Assembly: GCF_030263895.1 (NCBI RefSeq)
Contig: NZ_CP127161.1
Coordinates: forward strand, 2,914,001-2,978,000
Source: Proteiniborus sp. MB09-C3
Lineage (GTDB): Bacteria; Bacillota; Clostridia; Tissierellales; Proteiniboraceae
Length of the DNA: 64,000 nucleotides
Direction of reading: 5' to 3'
A model generated the notes under the pieces. It was given only the letters and a program-made list of their open reading frames with translations, searched no databases and was not told where the DNA came from. Of the stretch, positions 1-9,545 are shown piece by piece. The position numbers were made by a program, and so were the translations under genes. How positions within the stretch are numbered: the stretch's first letter is position 1; every line of letters starts with the position of its first letter.

Positions 1-1110
1 TACACTTGACATCTTAGATAAGTCTCCAAGAAGAATACCACCAGATAATTTATTATCAGTCACAAATAGCCTGTAGTGAGCATCTTTGTCATCATATTTC
101 AAAGCATTTGTAAAATCCTTTATATTTCCTACTGAGAAAAGAGATATATCGCCTATAGAAAGTGTAGTAAAAGGCTCTGGATGCTTATATTCTTTGCTAG
201 CTCCTGCCATATTAGCTCCAGCGATTTTACCTTGATCATTTGCAGCTGTCCATAGTCCTAAAACTATACCGTTCACCTCTGCTATATCTCCAGCTGCATA
301 TACATCTTCAATATTAGTTTTCAAAAAACTATCTACTTTTACTCCTTTATCAAAATCTATAGCTGTATCTCTTACTAAATCAATATTTGGTCTGATACCA
401 GCCGAGAAAAGAACTGCATCTGTTTTGATCTCTCTATTATCCTTGAATCTAATACCCTCTGCTTTTACTTCTCCTAATATCTCTTCTGCGGCAGCATCAA
501 AATATAGATTTATTCCATTATCGCTTAATTTTTGTGAAACTATGTCTGCTAACTCTTTATCTAATTGTCTAGGAAGAAGATAAGGGAAAAACTCTACAAC
601 ATTTACCTTCTTACCTAGTTCCTTTATTGCCCATGCTGCTTCAAGACCTAGAAGCCCTCCACCGATTACAGTAATATCCTCACATGAATTAAAATATCCC
701 TTTATATATTTCAAATCCTTTAGAGTTCTTAGTGCGAACACGCCATCTTTAAATTTTCCACCTATTGGAGGCACAAAAGGTCTGCTTCCATTAGCTAATA
801 ACAGCTTGTCGTATTCAACAACCTTGCCATCATCTAACTTAACCTTCTTATTTTTTGTATCTATTTTTTCTACAATTTTTCCTAATATGACATCAATTTT
901 ATTTTCATCGTACCAGCTTTTTTTATTTACTAAAAGCTCATCATCATTAAATGATTTACTTATATAGTGGGAAAGCTTTACCCTGTAATATGTAAAGTAC
1001 TCCTCTGATGTGATAATAGTTATGCTTCCTTCTTTGTCAATATTCCTAATTTCCTTTGCTGCAGATAAGCCTGCAATTCCATTTCCAATAATAACATATT
1101 TCAATGTCAC
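1..1110 (-). CDS. FAD/NAD(P)-dependent oxidoreductase, C-terminus outside the window
   Basis: Pyridine-nucleotide disulfide oxidoreductase fold, most like NADH:rubredoxin reductase or NirB-type flavoproteins. It probably moves electrons from NAD(P)H through FAD to a small redox partner in the cytoplasm. The translated minus strand shows an N-terminal FAD-binding GNGIAG motif, a central NAD-binding VIGGGLLGLEAA motif and the C-terminal FAD motif VYAAGDIAEV. About 370 codons are visible and the 3' end runs off the window. The start is a GTG at 1110 preceded by AGGAGGG; an in-frame TTG six bases further on is the alternative. No redox-active CxxC pair is visible, which argues against a thioredoxin-reductase role. 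The exact partner cannot be told from sequence. Confidence 0.85.
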   Translation of the reverse strand, partial: MTLKYVIIGNGIAGLSAAKEIRNIDKEGSITIITSEEYFTYYRVKLSHYISKSFNDDELLVNKKSWYDENKIDVILGKIVEKIDTKNKKVKLDDGKVVEYDKLLLANGSRPFVPPIGGKFKDGVFALRTLKDLKYIKGYFNSCEDITVIGGGLLGLEAAWAIKELGKKVNVVEFFPYLLPRQLDKELADIVSQKLSDNGINLYFDAAAEEILGEVKAEGIRFKDNREIKTDAVLFSAGIRPNIDLVRDTAIDFDKGVKVDSFLKTNIEDVYAAGDIAEVNGIVLGLWTAANDQGKIAGANMAGASKEYKHPEPFTTLSIGDISLFSVGNIKDFTNALKYDDKDAHYRLFVTDNKLSGGILLGDLSKMSSV

Positions 1111-1210
1111 AAAATCCCTCCTAACAAATTTTTTACGTATGTAGTTATACTTCTTTTTATTAATTACCCCTTTGTTATAAATTTAATCATCTATAGGCTA
1201 GAACCAATGC

Positions 1211-1236
1211 AAAAAACCACGGATATTCCGTGGTTT
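1211..1236 (-). terminator. Rho-independent terminator after potD
   Basis: A 10-bp stem (AAACCACGGA / TCCGTGGTTT) with a 3-nt loop is followed on the minus strand by six U residues. It overlaps the potD stop codon and ends the pot operon. Confidence 0.85.
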
Positions 1237-2275
1237 AGCTTTTTACATCAGTCCATATTTTATCGTATTCTTTTATAAACTCTCCTAAATCTAGGAAAAC
1301 CTCACAATTATTTATTATATCATCACTAGGATATGCTACTTCATTGTTTATTACCTCTGGAGCTAATAGCTTCATAGTCTCTTTATTTGTAGTAGAATAC
1401 CCTATATATTCAGTATTTTTAAGTGCTATATCTGGTCTACTCATAAAGTTAATAAACAATTCTGCTTCTTTTTTGTTTTTACTTGCCTTTGGTATTACTA
1501 TATTATCAAACCAAAAGTTACTGCCTTCCTCTGGCACTACATATCTTAAGTCTTCATTTTGCTCCATCATATACACTGCATCTCCAGACCAAACAACAGC
1601 TAAGGCAGCTTCCTCGCCTATCATCATATCCTTTACTTCATCACCTACATAAGCTAATAATAAAGGCTTTTGCTTTATTAATTCTGCTTTTGCTTCCTCT
1701 AACTCATTTACATTTCTAGTGTTTATTGAATAATTTAGTTTCTTTAGGGCTACAGCTATAGAATCTCTTTGACTATCAAGCATTAATATTTGACCCTTGT
1801 ACTTACTGTCCCATAGTATATTCCAACTGTCTACAGGCTCTTTTACTACTTTTTGATTGTATAATATTCCTACAGTTCCCCACATATAAGGCACTGAGTA
1901 CTCATTGTTAGGATCAAAGTCTAGATTTTTAAACCTATCATCAATGTTTTTGTAATTAGGTATATTATTCATATCGAGCTTTTGCAATAAATCTTCTTTA
2001 ATCATTTTTTCAATCATATAGTCTGAAGGAAATACAACATCATAATCTGTTCCACCAGATTTGATTTTTACATACATTTCTTCATTTGTAGCAAAAACTT
2101 CATAGTTTACTTTAATATTATATTCTTCTTCAAATTCATCAATAACTGACTCATCTATATAATCTCCCCAATTGTACACATTGAGTACAATCTGGTCTTG
2201 ATTGCTACAACCAGTGCTAATTAAAACTATTGATAATACTAAAACTAAAGATAATAATCTCAAACCTCTTTTCAA
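1235..2275 (-). CDS. potD: Spermidine/putrescine ABC transporter, substrate-binding lipoprotein
   Basis: Extracellular polyamine-binding lipoprotein that delivers spermidine or putrescine to PotBC. The first 23 residues form a lipoprotein signal peptide with lipobox LISTGC. The mature part starts with the family pattern LNVYNWGDYID and keeps PotD features such as the YMWGTVGILYN segment. At 346 aa the length matches the family. It is the last gene of a regulator-potA-potB-potC-potD operon, overlaps potC by 4 bp and is followed at once by a terminator. Spermidine versus putrescine preference cannot be read from the sequence. Confidence 0.93.
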   Translation of the reverse strand: MKRGLRLLSLVLVLSIVLISTGCSNQDQIVLNVYNWGDYIDESVIDEFEEEYNIKVNYEVFATNEEMYVKIKSGGTDYDVVFPSDYMIEKMIKEDLLQKLDMNNIPNYKNIDDRFKNLDFDPNNEYSVPYMWGTVGILYNQKVVKEPVDSWNILWDSKYKGQILMLDSQRDSIAVALKKLNYSINTRNVNELEEAKAELIKQKPLLLAYVGDEVKDMMIGEEAALAVVWSGDAVYMMEQNEDLRYVVPEEGSNFWFDNIVIPKASKNKKEAELFINFMSRPDIALKNTEYIGYSTTNKETMKLLAPEVINNEVAYPSDDIINNCEVFLDLGEFIKEYDKIWTDVKS

Positions 2276-3063
2276 GCTACATCATCCTTTCCTTTAATTT
2301 CTAATGAACTTCTTTTATTTATCATCAGAAGAAGAATCAAAACACTTAAAAACATAAGAGTTGAAAGAGCATTTATTTTAGGATTTATTCCCCTTCTTGC
2401 CATCGAGAATATCGTTATAGATAAATTTGACACTCCCGAACCAGTAGTGAAAAAGCTAATAACAAAATCATCTATTGACATAGTAAAGGCAATTAAAGCC
2501 CCAGAAATAATTCCTGGCATTATTTCCGGCAATACTACCTTTCTAAAGGCATAAAATGGTGTTGCTCCCAAATCCATTGCTGCCTCCGCTAAGTGCTTGT
2601 TCAATTGCTTAAGCTTTGGTAAAACTGATAATACCACATAGGGAATATTGAACGTAATATGTGCCAGTAGCATAGTTACTAGTCCTAATTGCTTGCCAAC
2701 GAATACAAAAAGCGACATTAAAGCAACTCCTGTTACTATATCAGGATTTAAAACAGGGACATAGTTTAAATTCAATAATATTTTTTTCTTAAAATGGCCT
2801 GCATTGTGTATTCCAATAGCAGCTAAGGTACCTATTACTGTTGCTATTGCTGATGAAAAAAACGCTACTAATACTGTATAATATAAGGCCTTCATTATTT
2901 GTCTATCTTTAAATAATTCGACATACCATTTCAGAGTAAAACCGTCCCAACTCCCTCTTGATTTAGAGCTGTTAAAGGAATATACTATTAAAACTATAAT
3001 TGGGGCATAAAGAAATAAATAAAGTAAAAATGCATAGAATCTTTTTATCCATTTTTCTACCAT
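2272..3063 (-). CDS. potC: Spermidine/putrescine ABC transporter permease PotC
   Basis: Inner subunit of the polyamine importer, 263 aa with about six predicted membrane helices. The cytoplasmic coupling loop LAEAAMDLGATPFYAFRKVVLPEIMPGI fits the EAA motif of binding-protein-dependent permeases; the G sits in the usual place. It overlaps potB by 7 bp and potD by 4 bp, so the genes are translationally coupled. It should pair with PotB to form the channel and dock on PotA. Confidence 0.92.
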   Translation of the reverse strand: MVEKWIKRFYAFLLYLFLYAPIIVLIVYSFNSSKSRGSWDGFTLKWYVELFKDRQIMKALYYTVLVAFFSSAIATVIGTLAAIGIHNAGHFKKKILLNLNYVPVLNPDIVTGVALMSLFVFVGKQLGLVTMLLAHITFNIPYVVLSVLPKLKQLNKHLAEAAMDLGATPFYAFRKVVLPEIMPGIISGALIAFTMSIDDFVISFFTTGSGVSNLSITIFSMARRGINPKINALSTLMFLSVLILLLMINKRSSLEIKGKDDVA

Positions 3064-3890
3064 ATCCTGCCCCCCTCTTTATCTTTATCAAACCTCTCCA
3101 TAAATGCCATGGCAATAAGTATCATTACCATCATAATGATAGATATGGCAGAACCAAAATGCCAATCGTACACTGTCAAGAATTGTTGCTCTATTAAATT
3201 GCCTATGAGCATATATCTATTTCCACCTAGCAGCCTTGAAATAACAAATGTACTAACTGCTGGCATGAATACCATAGTTATGCCAGAAACTACTCCTGGT
3301 ATACTTAAGGGAAAAATTATCTTTCTAAAAACAGTTATTCTATTTGACCCTAAATCCTCTGCCGCCTCTATAATGCTTTTATCTATTTTACTTAGCACTG
3401 TATATATTGGCAGTACCATAAATGGTAAAAAGTTATAGACCATACCAAGAATAACTGCGCCATTATTATATAATAAATTTAATGAAGGCAATCCTAAAAA
3501 TTCTAAAAATCCATTTATCAGTCCTTGTTTCCCTAAAAGCGTCATCCAAGCATATGTTCTCAATAGAAAATTCATCCACATAGGTACAATGAATAAAAGC
3601 ACCCAAAAATTTCTTTTCTTTGGCTCCATGCTTGATAATATCATGGCCATGGGATAACCTAGTACAAAGCAAATTATCGTTGATATTAGAGCAAGTCCTG
3701 CAGAACGTCCTAATACACTAATATAATTTGGCTGTAAAAACCTCTTAAAATTTTCCAATGTAAACTTCATTTCTTTTATGTTTTGTATATTCCCTTCTGT
3801 AAAACTAAAAAGCAGTACTAACAAAAGCGGAATTATTGTAAACAAAGTCACCCAAATCAAAAATGGGAAAGAAGCTGCGCTCTTTTTCAT
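3057..3890 (-). CDS. potB: Spermidine/putrescine ABC transporter permease PotB
   Basis: Second membrane subunit of the polyamine importer, 277 aa with about six membrane segments. The EAA loop reads [19 protein letters not shown], followed by IPGVVSGI. It overlaps potA by 4 bp and potC by 7 bp in the same operon. Length and gene order are normal for the family. Confidence 0.92.
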   Translation of the reverse strand: MKKSAASFPFLIWVTLFTIIPLLLVLLFSFTEGNIQNIKEMKFTLENFKRFLQPNYISVLGRSAGLALISTIICFVLGYPMAMILSSMEPKKRNFWVLLFIVPMWMNFLLRTYAWMTLLGKQGLINGFLEFLGLPSLNLLYNNGAVILGMVYNFLPFMVLPIYTVLSKIDKSIIEAAEDLGSNRITVFRKIIFPLSIPGVVSGITMVFMPAVSTFVISRLLGGNRYMLIGNLIEQQFLTVYDWHFGSAISIIMMVMILIAMAFMERFDKDKEGGRIW

Positions 3891-4936
3891 CTCTCACCCA
3901 CCTTTTTCATAATATGAATACTTTCAGGGTCAATTACCATGCCAATGTGTGAGCCCACTGGCTCCATTACTGTACTGTGTATCATCCATTCCCTGTCTTT
4001 TTCTTGTACCATCATTTCATAGTGAACTCCTTTAAATGTAACAGATGTCACCAATCCAGTGAGCATTCCCTCTTTTTCAGGTACAACCTTTATATCTTCA
4101 GGTCTTATGACAATATCTACAGGAGTATTTTCTCCAAATCCTTTATCAACACATGGAAATTGGGCGCCTGCAAACTCAACTAATAAATCCCTCACCATAG
4201 TACCTTCTATTATATTGCTTTCACCTATGAAGTCTGCAACAAACGCATTTTTAGGCTCATTATATATATCCTCTGGTGTGCCAATCTGCTGAATCTTACC
4301 TTTGTCCATTACTATTATAGTGTCGGACATTGTTAAGGCTTCTTCTTGATCATGAGTTACATATATAAATGTAATTCCAACTCTTTTTTGCATGTCCTTT
4401 AGCTCTATTTGCATATCTTTTCTAAGCTTCAAATCTAATGCCCCTAGGGGCTCGTCTAAAAGCAATACTTTTGGTTCATTTACCAATGCTCTGGCTATGG
4501 CTATTCTTTGCTGTTGACCACCACTTAATGAATCAACATCTCTTTTTTCAAAGCCACTTAGGTTAACTAATTTAAGAATTCTCTGCACCCTATCTTTTAT
4601 TTCATCATTTGGTACCTTTTTTATTTTAAGACCAAATGCTATATTTTCAAATACATTCATATGAGGAAATAGTGCATATTTTTGAAATACCGTATTAATT
4701 TGTCTTTTAAATGGGGGAACATCATTTATTTTATTCCCTTCAAAAATTATGTCTCCAGTTGTAGGCTGTTCAAAGCCTCCTATGATTCTGAGTGTAGTGG
4801 TTTTACCACAACCGCTTGGACCAAGCAAGGTCAAAAACTCATTTTTTCTAATATAGAGATTAATATCCTTTAGTACTACTGTTTCATCATATTCTTTAGA
4901 AATGTTTTTTAAATCGATAATAATATTATTCTCCAA
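3887..4936 (-). CDS. potA: Spermidine/putrescine ABC transporter ATPase PotA
   Basis: Cytoplasmic ATPase that powers polyamine uptake. In order it shows Walker A ([10 protein letters not shown], near residue 39), the Q-loop region, the signature LSGGQQQR, Walker B ([12 protein letters not shown]) and the H-loop (YVTHDQEEA). A C-terminal TOBE-type domain spans roughly residues 270-340. The total of 349 aa is normal for PotA. It overlaps potB by 4 bp and lies 18 bp after the regulator gene. Confidence 0.94.
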   Translation of the reverse strand: MENNIIIDLKNISKEYDETVVLKDINLYIRKNEFLTLLGPSGCGKTTTLRIIGGFEQPTTGDIIFEGNKINDVPPFKRQINTVFQKYALFPHMNVFENIAFGLKIKKVPNDEIKDRVQRILKLVNLSGFEKRDVDSLSGGQQQRIAIARALVNEPKVLLLDEPLGALDLKLRKDMQIELKDMQKRVGITFIYVTHDQEEALTMSDTIIVMDKGKIQQIGTPEDIYNEPKNAFVADFIGESNIIEGTMVRDLLVEFAGAQFPCVDKGFGENTPVDIVIRPEDIKVVPEKEGMLTGLVTSVTFKGVHYEMMVQEKDREWMIHSTVMEPVGSHIGMVIDPESIHIMKKVGER

Positions 4937-4954
4937 TTATATCCCCCCTAGCTA

Positions 4955-5494
4955 TTAAAAATTCGGTGGTGTGCTCACCCACAATACTTTTGCTTTTGTC
5001 TTTCCAATATTCTTTATATAATGATTAGCATGAGCTTTATAATAAAAGCTTTCACCTTTTTTTGCTTTATACTTTTCATTTCCTATGTGTATAGAGATTG
5101 TACCTGATAAAACATATCCAAATTCTTCACCCTCATGGGGATAATCTTCTTTAGAGCTTCCCTCTGGCTCTAGTTCTAAAAGTATTGGCTCCATTAGGTT
5201 TTTTTGAGCATTTGGAATCAACCAGTTTAAAGTATATTTAAACTCGTCATTTTCAGTTACAAATACATCATCCTTTGAAAAGACTATTTTTTCATCTTCT
5301 ATCTCATTAAAAAAATCTCTAAGGTTTGTTCCTAACCCTTCTAATATATCTACTAAAGTAGCTATTGATGGAGAGGTGAGATCTCTTTCCAGCTGAGATA
5401 TGAATCCTTTTGTAAGTTCACACCTATTTGCTAATTCTTCTTGGGTTAAAGAGCTCTTAACTCTAAGTCGCCTAATTTTTTCACCTATTTTCAC
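4955..5494 (-). CDS. XRE-family regulator with C-terminal cupin domain (PuuR-like)
   Basis: A 179-residue DNA-binding regulator. Residues about 5-60 form an XRE helix-turn-helix (LTQEELANRCELTKGFISQL) and residues about 110-175 a small cupin (EGEEFGYVLSGTISI). This HTH-cupin architecture is typical of polyamine-responsive regulators encoded with pot genes. As first gene of the pot operon it likely controls polyamine uptake and itself; that role is inferred from context. AAGGAGG lies a few bases before the ATG. Confidence 0.85.
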   Translation of the reverse strand: MKIGEKIRRLRVKSSLTQEELANRCELTKGFISQLERDLTSPSIATLVDILEGLGTNLRDFFNEIEDEKIVFSKDDVFVTENDEFKYTLNWLIPNAQKNLMEPILLELEPEGSSKEDYPHEGEEFGYVLSGTISIHIGNEKYKAKKGESFYYKAHANHYIKNIGKTKAKVLWVSTPPNF

Positions 5495-5572
5495 AAAAAA
5501 TCCTCCTTGTTAAATTAGCTCTTTATTAAACTTTTTGTTTATAATTACTAAACTATTACTTCTAACTAGTAT

Positions 5573-5602
5573 ATTATAATCAAAATATATTTGAAAAGTC
5601 AA
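5573..5602 (-). promoter_or_regulatory. Promoter of the regulator-potABCD operon
   Basis: On the minus strand TTGACT (5597-5602) and TATAAT (5573-5578) are separated by 18 bp, a good sigma-A promoter. Between the -10 and the start codon there are two similar AGTTTARTAA-like stretches that might bind the regulator; that part is weak. Confidence 0.7.
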
Positions 5603-5665
5603 TAGAAATAAAAAAATATTTTTTTGTCTTTAAACCTGTATAATATCTAGTTTCTAATAACAAAT

Positions 5666-5702
5666 AAAAAATAGAGCTTCTTTCATATAAGCTCTATTTT
5701 TT
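5666..5702 (-). terminator. Terminator of the zinc operon
   Basis: A 14-bp perfect stem (AAAAAATAGAGCTT and its complement) with a 9-nt loop lies at the zur stop codon and ends in a U run on the minus strand. Confidence 0.88.
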
Positions 5703-6146
5703 ATCTAATAAACATTCTTTGCAAAATCCATAAATCTCAAATTTATGTGAATCTGGAAGAAATCCTTTCTTTTCAAATATAGTCATATCAATTTTTTCAA
5801 AGGGACAGGATTTAAGTGTCTCTACTCTCCCACATTTTTTACATATCATACTATGAATATGATGGTCTTCAAAGATAATCTGGTAATAGCCTTTTCCATT
5901 TTCCAGACTTATCTTTCTTACAATGCCTATATTAAGAAAAATCTCAAGATTTCTATATATAGTTGAAAAATTTATATCTTTGTTTTTTTTAAGAACCTTT
6001 TCAAATATCTCTGATGGTTCTAGCAAATAATCTTTGTTTTCTATAAGGACATCTAATATTGTTTTCCTATGATTCGTAAGCTTGTATCCTTTTTCTTGTA
6101 TATTTTCGTATAAAGCATTTGTTTTATCCATCATAAACATCTCCAT
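5694..6146 (-). CDS. zur: Fur-family regulator, probably zinc uptake repressor Zur
   Basis: A 150-aa Fur-family repressor. The N-terminal winged helix includes LTNHRKTILDVL and FSTIYRNLEIF. The C-terminal part has the metal-binding HHIHSMICKKCGRVE region and a second CxxC (FCKECL), the structural zinc site. It is the last gene of znuA-znuC-znuB-zur and overlaps znuB, so zinc sensing (Zur) is the best reading; PerR or Fur cannot be excluded from the protein alone. Start choice is uncertain: ATG codons at 6146, 6134 and 6131 are all in frame. Confidence 0.85.
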   Translation of the reverse strand: MEMFMMDKTNALYENIQEKGYKLTNHRKTILDVLIENKDYLLEPSEIFEKVLKKNKDINFSTIYRNLEIFLNIGIVRKISLENGKGYYQIIFEDHHIHSMICKKCGRVETLKSCPFEKIDMTIFEKKGFLPDSHKFEIYGFCKECLLDKK

Positions 6147-6975
6147 TTACTGTATTAGTAGTCTTTTTTACTAATTTCATATACAGGCTTTTAACAAGGA
6201 TAACTAAGAACAGTAGTAGCAAAGATACAATTACTATTGATCCCCCTGGTGCTACATCTAAATAAAAAGAAGCTATTAATCCAATGGAAACGGAAAGCAC
6301 ACCAAAAATATTAGTATAAATGAATGCTTGCTTGAAGCTTCTAGCTATTTGGATACTAGTAGCTACTGGCACTGTCATCATAGATGAAATCAATAAAATA
6401 CCAACTATCCTCATAGATAATGTTATGGTAATAGCTACAAGCATAGCAAATAAAAGATTTAGCTTGTTCACTGGTATACCCCTTAATTTCGCATCAGCTT
6501 CATCAAATGTCATATAAAATAATGCTCTAAAGAATATTAGTACTACAGCAATAATGATTATACCTAAAAAAGTAACTATTTTTAAATCATCTTCTGTAAC
6601 TAAGGATATGCTACCAAACATGTAATTCATAATTCCTATAGTTTTATTTTTTCCTATACTGATGAGTAGACTAGCTGCACCTATTCCAGCTGCCATGACT
6701 ATGGCAAGGGAAAGCTCTGCATATTCCTTATATTCCTTTCGAAGCTTTTCCACTACAAAGGATGCTGCCAAAGTAGTAACTATAGCTGTATATAGTGGGT
6801 AAATATTAGTAATCATTCCTATGGCCACGCCAGCTAAAGCAGTATGAGAAAGGGTATCCCCTACCATTGATAACCTCCTCAGTACTAAAAAAAGCCCCAT
6901 ACTAGAACTTATTATAGATATGATAATTCCGATAAATAATGCTCTTTGCATAAATGGATATGAAAAAATACTCAT
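6124..6975 (-). CDS. znuB: Zinc ABC transporter permease ZnuB
   Basis: Membrane subunit of the zinc (or manganese) importer, ABC-3 family, 283 aa with about eight hydrophobic segments. Family features include GDTLSHTALAGVAIG near the N-terminus and the FDEADAKLRGIPV loop. It lies directly against znuC and overlaps the zur start region. Confidence 0.92.
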   Translation of the reverse strand: MSIFSYPFMQRALFIGIIISIISSSMGLFLVLRRLSMVGDTLSHTALAGVAIGMITNIYPLYTAIVTTLAASFVVEKLRKEYKEYAELSLAIVMAAGIGAASLLISIGKNKTIGIMNYMFGSISLVTEDDLKIVTFLGIIIIAVVLIFFRALFYMTFDEADAKLRGIPVNKLNLLFAMLVAITITLSMRIVGILLISSMMTVPVATSIQIARSFKQAFIYTNIFGVLSVSIGLIASFYLDVAPGGSIVIVSLLLLFLVILVKSLYMKLVKKTTNTVNGDVYDG

Positions 6976-7658
6976 TACTGTCCTTCCTCTCTAATACTTA
7001 TTTTTCCGCTATCTAGATGAAATACTTTATTTGCTCTATTCTGTAATGTACCAACATCATGTGTAACAATCACTATGGTTATTCCATAATCTTTATTTAA
7101 TTTATCTATCATACTAAAGAAAATATTCTGAGATTCTGTATCTACTCCTATTAGAGGTTCATCCATAAATATTATTTCTGGATTATTTACAAGGAGTTTT
7201 GCCAAAAAAATTCTCTGCTGTTGTCCCCCAGAGAGATTACCTATAAGGCTGTCCTTAAACTTAACCATATTTACAGCCTCCAATGCAGCTATTGTAGCTT
7301 TATTTATTTTCTTATTCAATATTTTTAAAATATTCATTTGAGAATACTGACTACTTCCAACTACTTCTTCTACTGTGGCTGGAAATTTAGTATTAAAATT
7401 TCTTGCATTTTGTGGTAGATATCCAACTCTATTCCACTCTTTAAAGTCTCCAATATCAGAACCAAATATCTTTATGCTGCCATCATTAGGTTTAAGAAAG
7501 CCCATCATTAGCTTTAATAATGTGCTTTTAGCTGAGCCGTTTGCCCCTACTATTCCTATATAATCTTTTCTATCTATTTCAAAGCTTATATTGCTAAGAA
7601 CCAAATTTTTTTCATATCCAAAGCTTAAATTGTTTACTTTTACTATTTCCTCACTCAT
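6975..7658 (-). CDS. znuC: Zinc ABC transporter ATPase ZnuC
   Basis: ATPase of the zinc importer, 227 aa. Walker A is GANGSAKSTLL, with an Ala where most ATPases have Gly before the Lys. Signature LSGGQQQR, Walker B IIFMDEPLIGVD and H-loop VTHD are normal. It shares its last base region with znuB and starts one base after znuA. The Gly-to-Ala change in Walker A is conservative and found in some active ATPases. Confidence 0.92.
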   Translation of the reverse strand: MSEEIVKVNNLSFGYEKNLVLSNISFEIDRKDYIGIVGANGSAKSTLLKLMMGFLKPNDGSIKIFGSDIGDFKEWNRVGYLPQNARNFNTKFPATVEEVVGSSQYSQMNILKILNKKINKATIAALEAVNMVKFKDSLIGNLSGGQQQRIFLAKLLVNNPEIIFMDEPLIGVDTESQNIFFSMIDKLNKDYGITIVIVTHDVGTLQNRANKVFHLDSGKISIREEGQ

Positions 7659-8612
7659 TTATCTCACCAATGCCTTTTTTAAGTTTTCAAGGTTTTGCTC
7701 CATTAAAAAAAAATAGTCTTCATTTTTATCCTGCTGTTCCTTTGTAAGTCCTGCAATTGGATTTAGCTCTAATACTTTAAGATTTCCTTCTTTAGCTAAT
7801 AACTCTACTACCTTTGGGCTTGCTAAGCTTTCTAGAAAAATATATTCAAAGTTTTCTTTTTTTATTTTATCCATAAGGTTGGCAAGAGTTCTTGGGCTAG
7901 GTTCTTCATGAGGAGTTATACCTGTAACTGAAACCTGCTCCAAGTTATATCTTTTAGTCAAATAGCCAAAGGCTTGATGTGAAACTAATATGGTGTTTTT
8001 GCTCCTATCTTTAAGCTGAGAATCATAAGCTATGTCCAATTCTTTTATTCTTTCTGAAAAATTCTCATAATTTTTCTTATAAAAGTCTTCATTTGCTTTA
8101 TCTAACTCTATAAGCTCTATCATTATCTGATGAGCCATCTTATCCATATTAGCTGGATCAAGCCAGATATGAGGATCATATAAGCCATGATTATGTTCAT
8201 CATGATTATGTTCATCATGCTCATCTTCTTCCTCAATTTTTATTAGATCAACATATTCGCTCAAATTTATTGTCTTAATGCCTTTTTCAGTTAAGCTATT
8301 AGATAGTTTTTCAGCCCAAGGCTCCATTCCTGTTCCATTGTAAATAAACATGTCTCCATTTTCTACATTTGAAATTTCTCTCATTGAAGGCTCATAATCA
8401 TGAGGCTCAGAACCGTTTGGTATAACAGAATATAATTCTATCCTTTCTCCACCAACTTTCTCTGCTGCAAAGTAAATTGGATAAAAGCTTGCATAAACCC
8501 TTAGTATATCGCCCTTATTTTGTCTAGGTTCTTCTATATTACAGCCACTTAGTAAAAGCATAAATACTATAGTCATTAAAGATATTTTCTTGATTGATTT
8601 AATTTTCAACAT
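7659..8612 (-). CDS. znuA: Zinc-binding lipoprotein ZnuA
   Basis: Solute-binding lipoprotein of the zinc importer, cluster A-I, 317 aa. Signal peptide with lipobox LLLSGC. A His/Asp/Glu-rich loop near residues 130-147 (repeated DEHNH units) is the zinc-collecting loop known in ZnuA and supports zinc over manganese. The metal-site segments GSEPHDYEPS, DPHIWLDP, SHQAFGYL and the C-terminal conserved acidic region are present. First gene of the operon, with a 19-bp palindrome upstream. Confidence 0.93.
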   Translation of the reverse strand: MLKIKSIKKISLMTIVFMLLLSGCNIEEPRQNKGDILRVYASFYPIYFAAEKVGGERIELYSVIPNGSEPHDYEPSMREISNVENGDMFIYNGTGMEPWAEKLSNSLTEKGIKTINLSEYVDLIKIEEEDEHDEHNHDEHNHGLYDPHIWLDPANMDKMAHQIMIELIELDKANEDFYKKNYENFSERIKELDIAYDSQLKDRSKNTILVSHQAFGYLTKRYNLEQVSVTGITPHEEPSPRTLANLMDKIKKENFEYIFLESLASPKVVELLAKEGNLKVLELNPIAGLTKEQQDKNEDYFFLMEQNLENLKKALVR

Positions 8613-8626
8613 ATTATCCTCCTATT

Positions 8627-8645
8627 AATGCAAATAGTTTGCATT
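8627..8645 (-). promoter_or_regulatory. Palindromic operator candidate before znuA (Zur box)
   Basis: AATGCAAA-TAG-TTTGCATT is a perfect 8-bp inverted repeat with a 3-nt centre, 14 bp before the znuA start and next to its ribosome binding site. Size and position fit a Fur-family operator; assignment to Zur is inference. A TATAAT-like -10 lies at 8681-8686 inside a second, A+T-rich imperfect palindrome (8673-8696). Confidence 0.6.
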
Positions 8646-8727
8646 TGCTTTTCCAATTTATTATTACCCATTAAATAATAATTATAACCATTATTTTTAT
8701 ATGGAGGCTTTCCTTAAAAGGAAAAGA

Positions 8728-8749
8728 GCGTAGAAATTATCATCTACGC
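8728..8749 (-). terminator. Terminator after the TPM gene
   Basis: Stem GCGTAGA / TCTACGC with an 8-nt loop, followed on the minus strand by a U-rich run, just after the stop codon of the TPM-domain gene. Confidence 0.8.
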
Positions 8750-8750
8750 C

Positions 8751-9533
8751 CTACCATCCTCCACCAGCGCCTCCTCCTCCAGAGGAACCTCCTCCTCCGC
8801 GGTTTCCGCCGCCTCGTCCTCCTCTGCCTCCACCAAAACCACCTCTTCTTGATGAAGACCTGAGTAACATCATAGTAAGCATTCCACCGAAAAATCTAAA
8901 GTCAATAAATAAAAATATTATAATACCTATGACTATTACTATAGGCTTTATACCAATTCCAGTACTATAATATTCATCGTAATCATCATAATTTCCTTGA
9001 GATTTTGAACTATCAGGACGTTCTATATCATACTCATTAGCTACTACAGATAATATAGCATCAAAGCCTTTTAGTATGCTTGTATTATAGTCATTTTCCT
9101 TAAAGTAAGGAAACATGTTCTTATCTCTAATTTCGCCTACTTTTCCATCTGGCAAAGCTCCCTCTAGTCCATAGCCTACTTCAATCCACAGCCTTTTCTC
9201 ATTGGGAGCTACAAGAATTAAAACACCATTGTTTTTTTCCTCGCTGCCTATGCCCCATTTTCTAAAAAGCTGGACTGCAATCTCCTGTTCACTGTTTCCA
9301 TTTAGTGAATTTAATGTGGCAACTACTATTTGTGCTCCAGTTTCACTATAAAGCTGTTCATTAGTATTTATTATATAATCTTCAAGATAACTATCTATGA
9401 TATTTGCCTCATCATATACATAAAAATACCTGCTTGGCTCTGGAAGCTTAAATCCACTTCCGTAGGCATTAACACCTACTAGGAGTAAAAGAATCGTCAA
9501 CAGAAAACAAAGGGTTAATCTGTTTTTTTTCAT
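8751..9533 (-). CDS. TPM-domain membrane-anchored protein (YgcG family)
   Basis: A 260-aa secreted or membrane protein. A signal peptide (to about residue 25) precedes a TPM domain (about 32-165) with the usual VYDEANIID start and the WIEVGYGLEGALPD motif. A transmembrane helix follows near 195-215, then a C-terminal tail rich in Gly, Arg and Ser. This layout is typical of YgcG/TPM proteins, which are usually next to lemA as here (12 bp apart). The biochemical role of the pair is not established; phosphatase or envelope-repair roles have been proposed for TPM domains. Confidence 0.88.
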   Translation of the reverse strand: MKKNRLTLCFLLTILLLLVGVNAYGSGFKLPEPSRYFYVYDEANIIDSYLEDYIINTNEQLYSETGAQIVVATLNSLNGNSEQEIAVQLFRKWGIGSEEKNNGVLILVAPNEKRLWIEVGYGLEGALPDGKVGEIRDKNMFPYFKENDYNTSILKGFDAILSVVANEYDIERPDSSKSQGNYDDYDEYYSTGIGIKPIVIVIGIIIFLFIDFRFFGGMLTMMLLRSSSRRGGFGGGRGGRGGGNRGGGGSSGGGGAGGGW

Positions 9534-9545
9534 TTACGTCACCTG

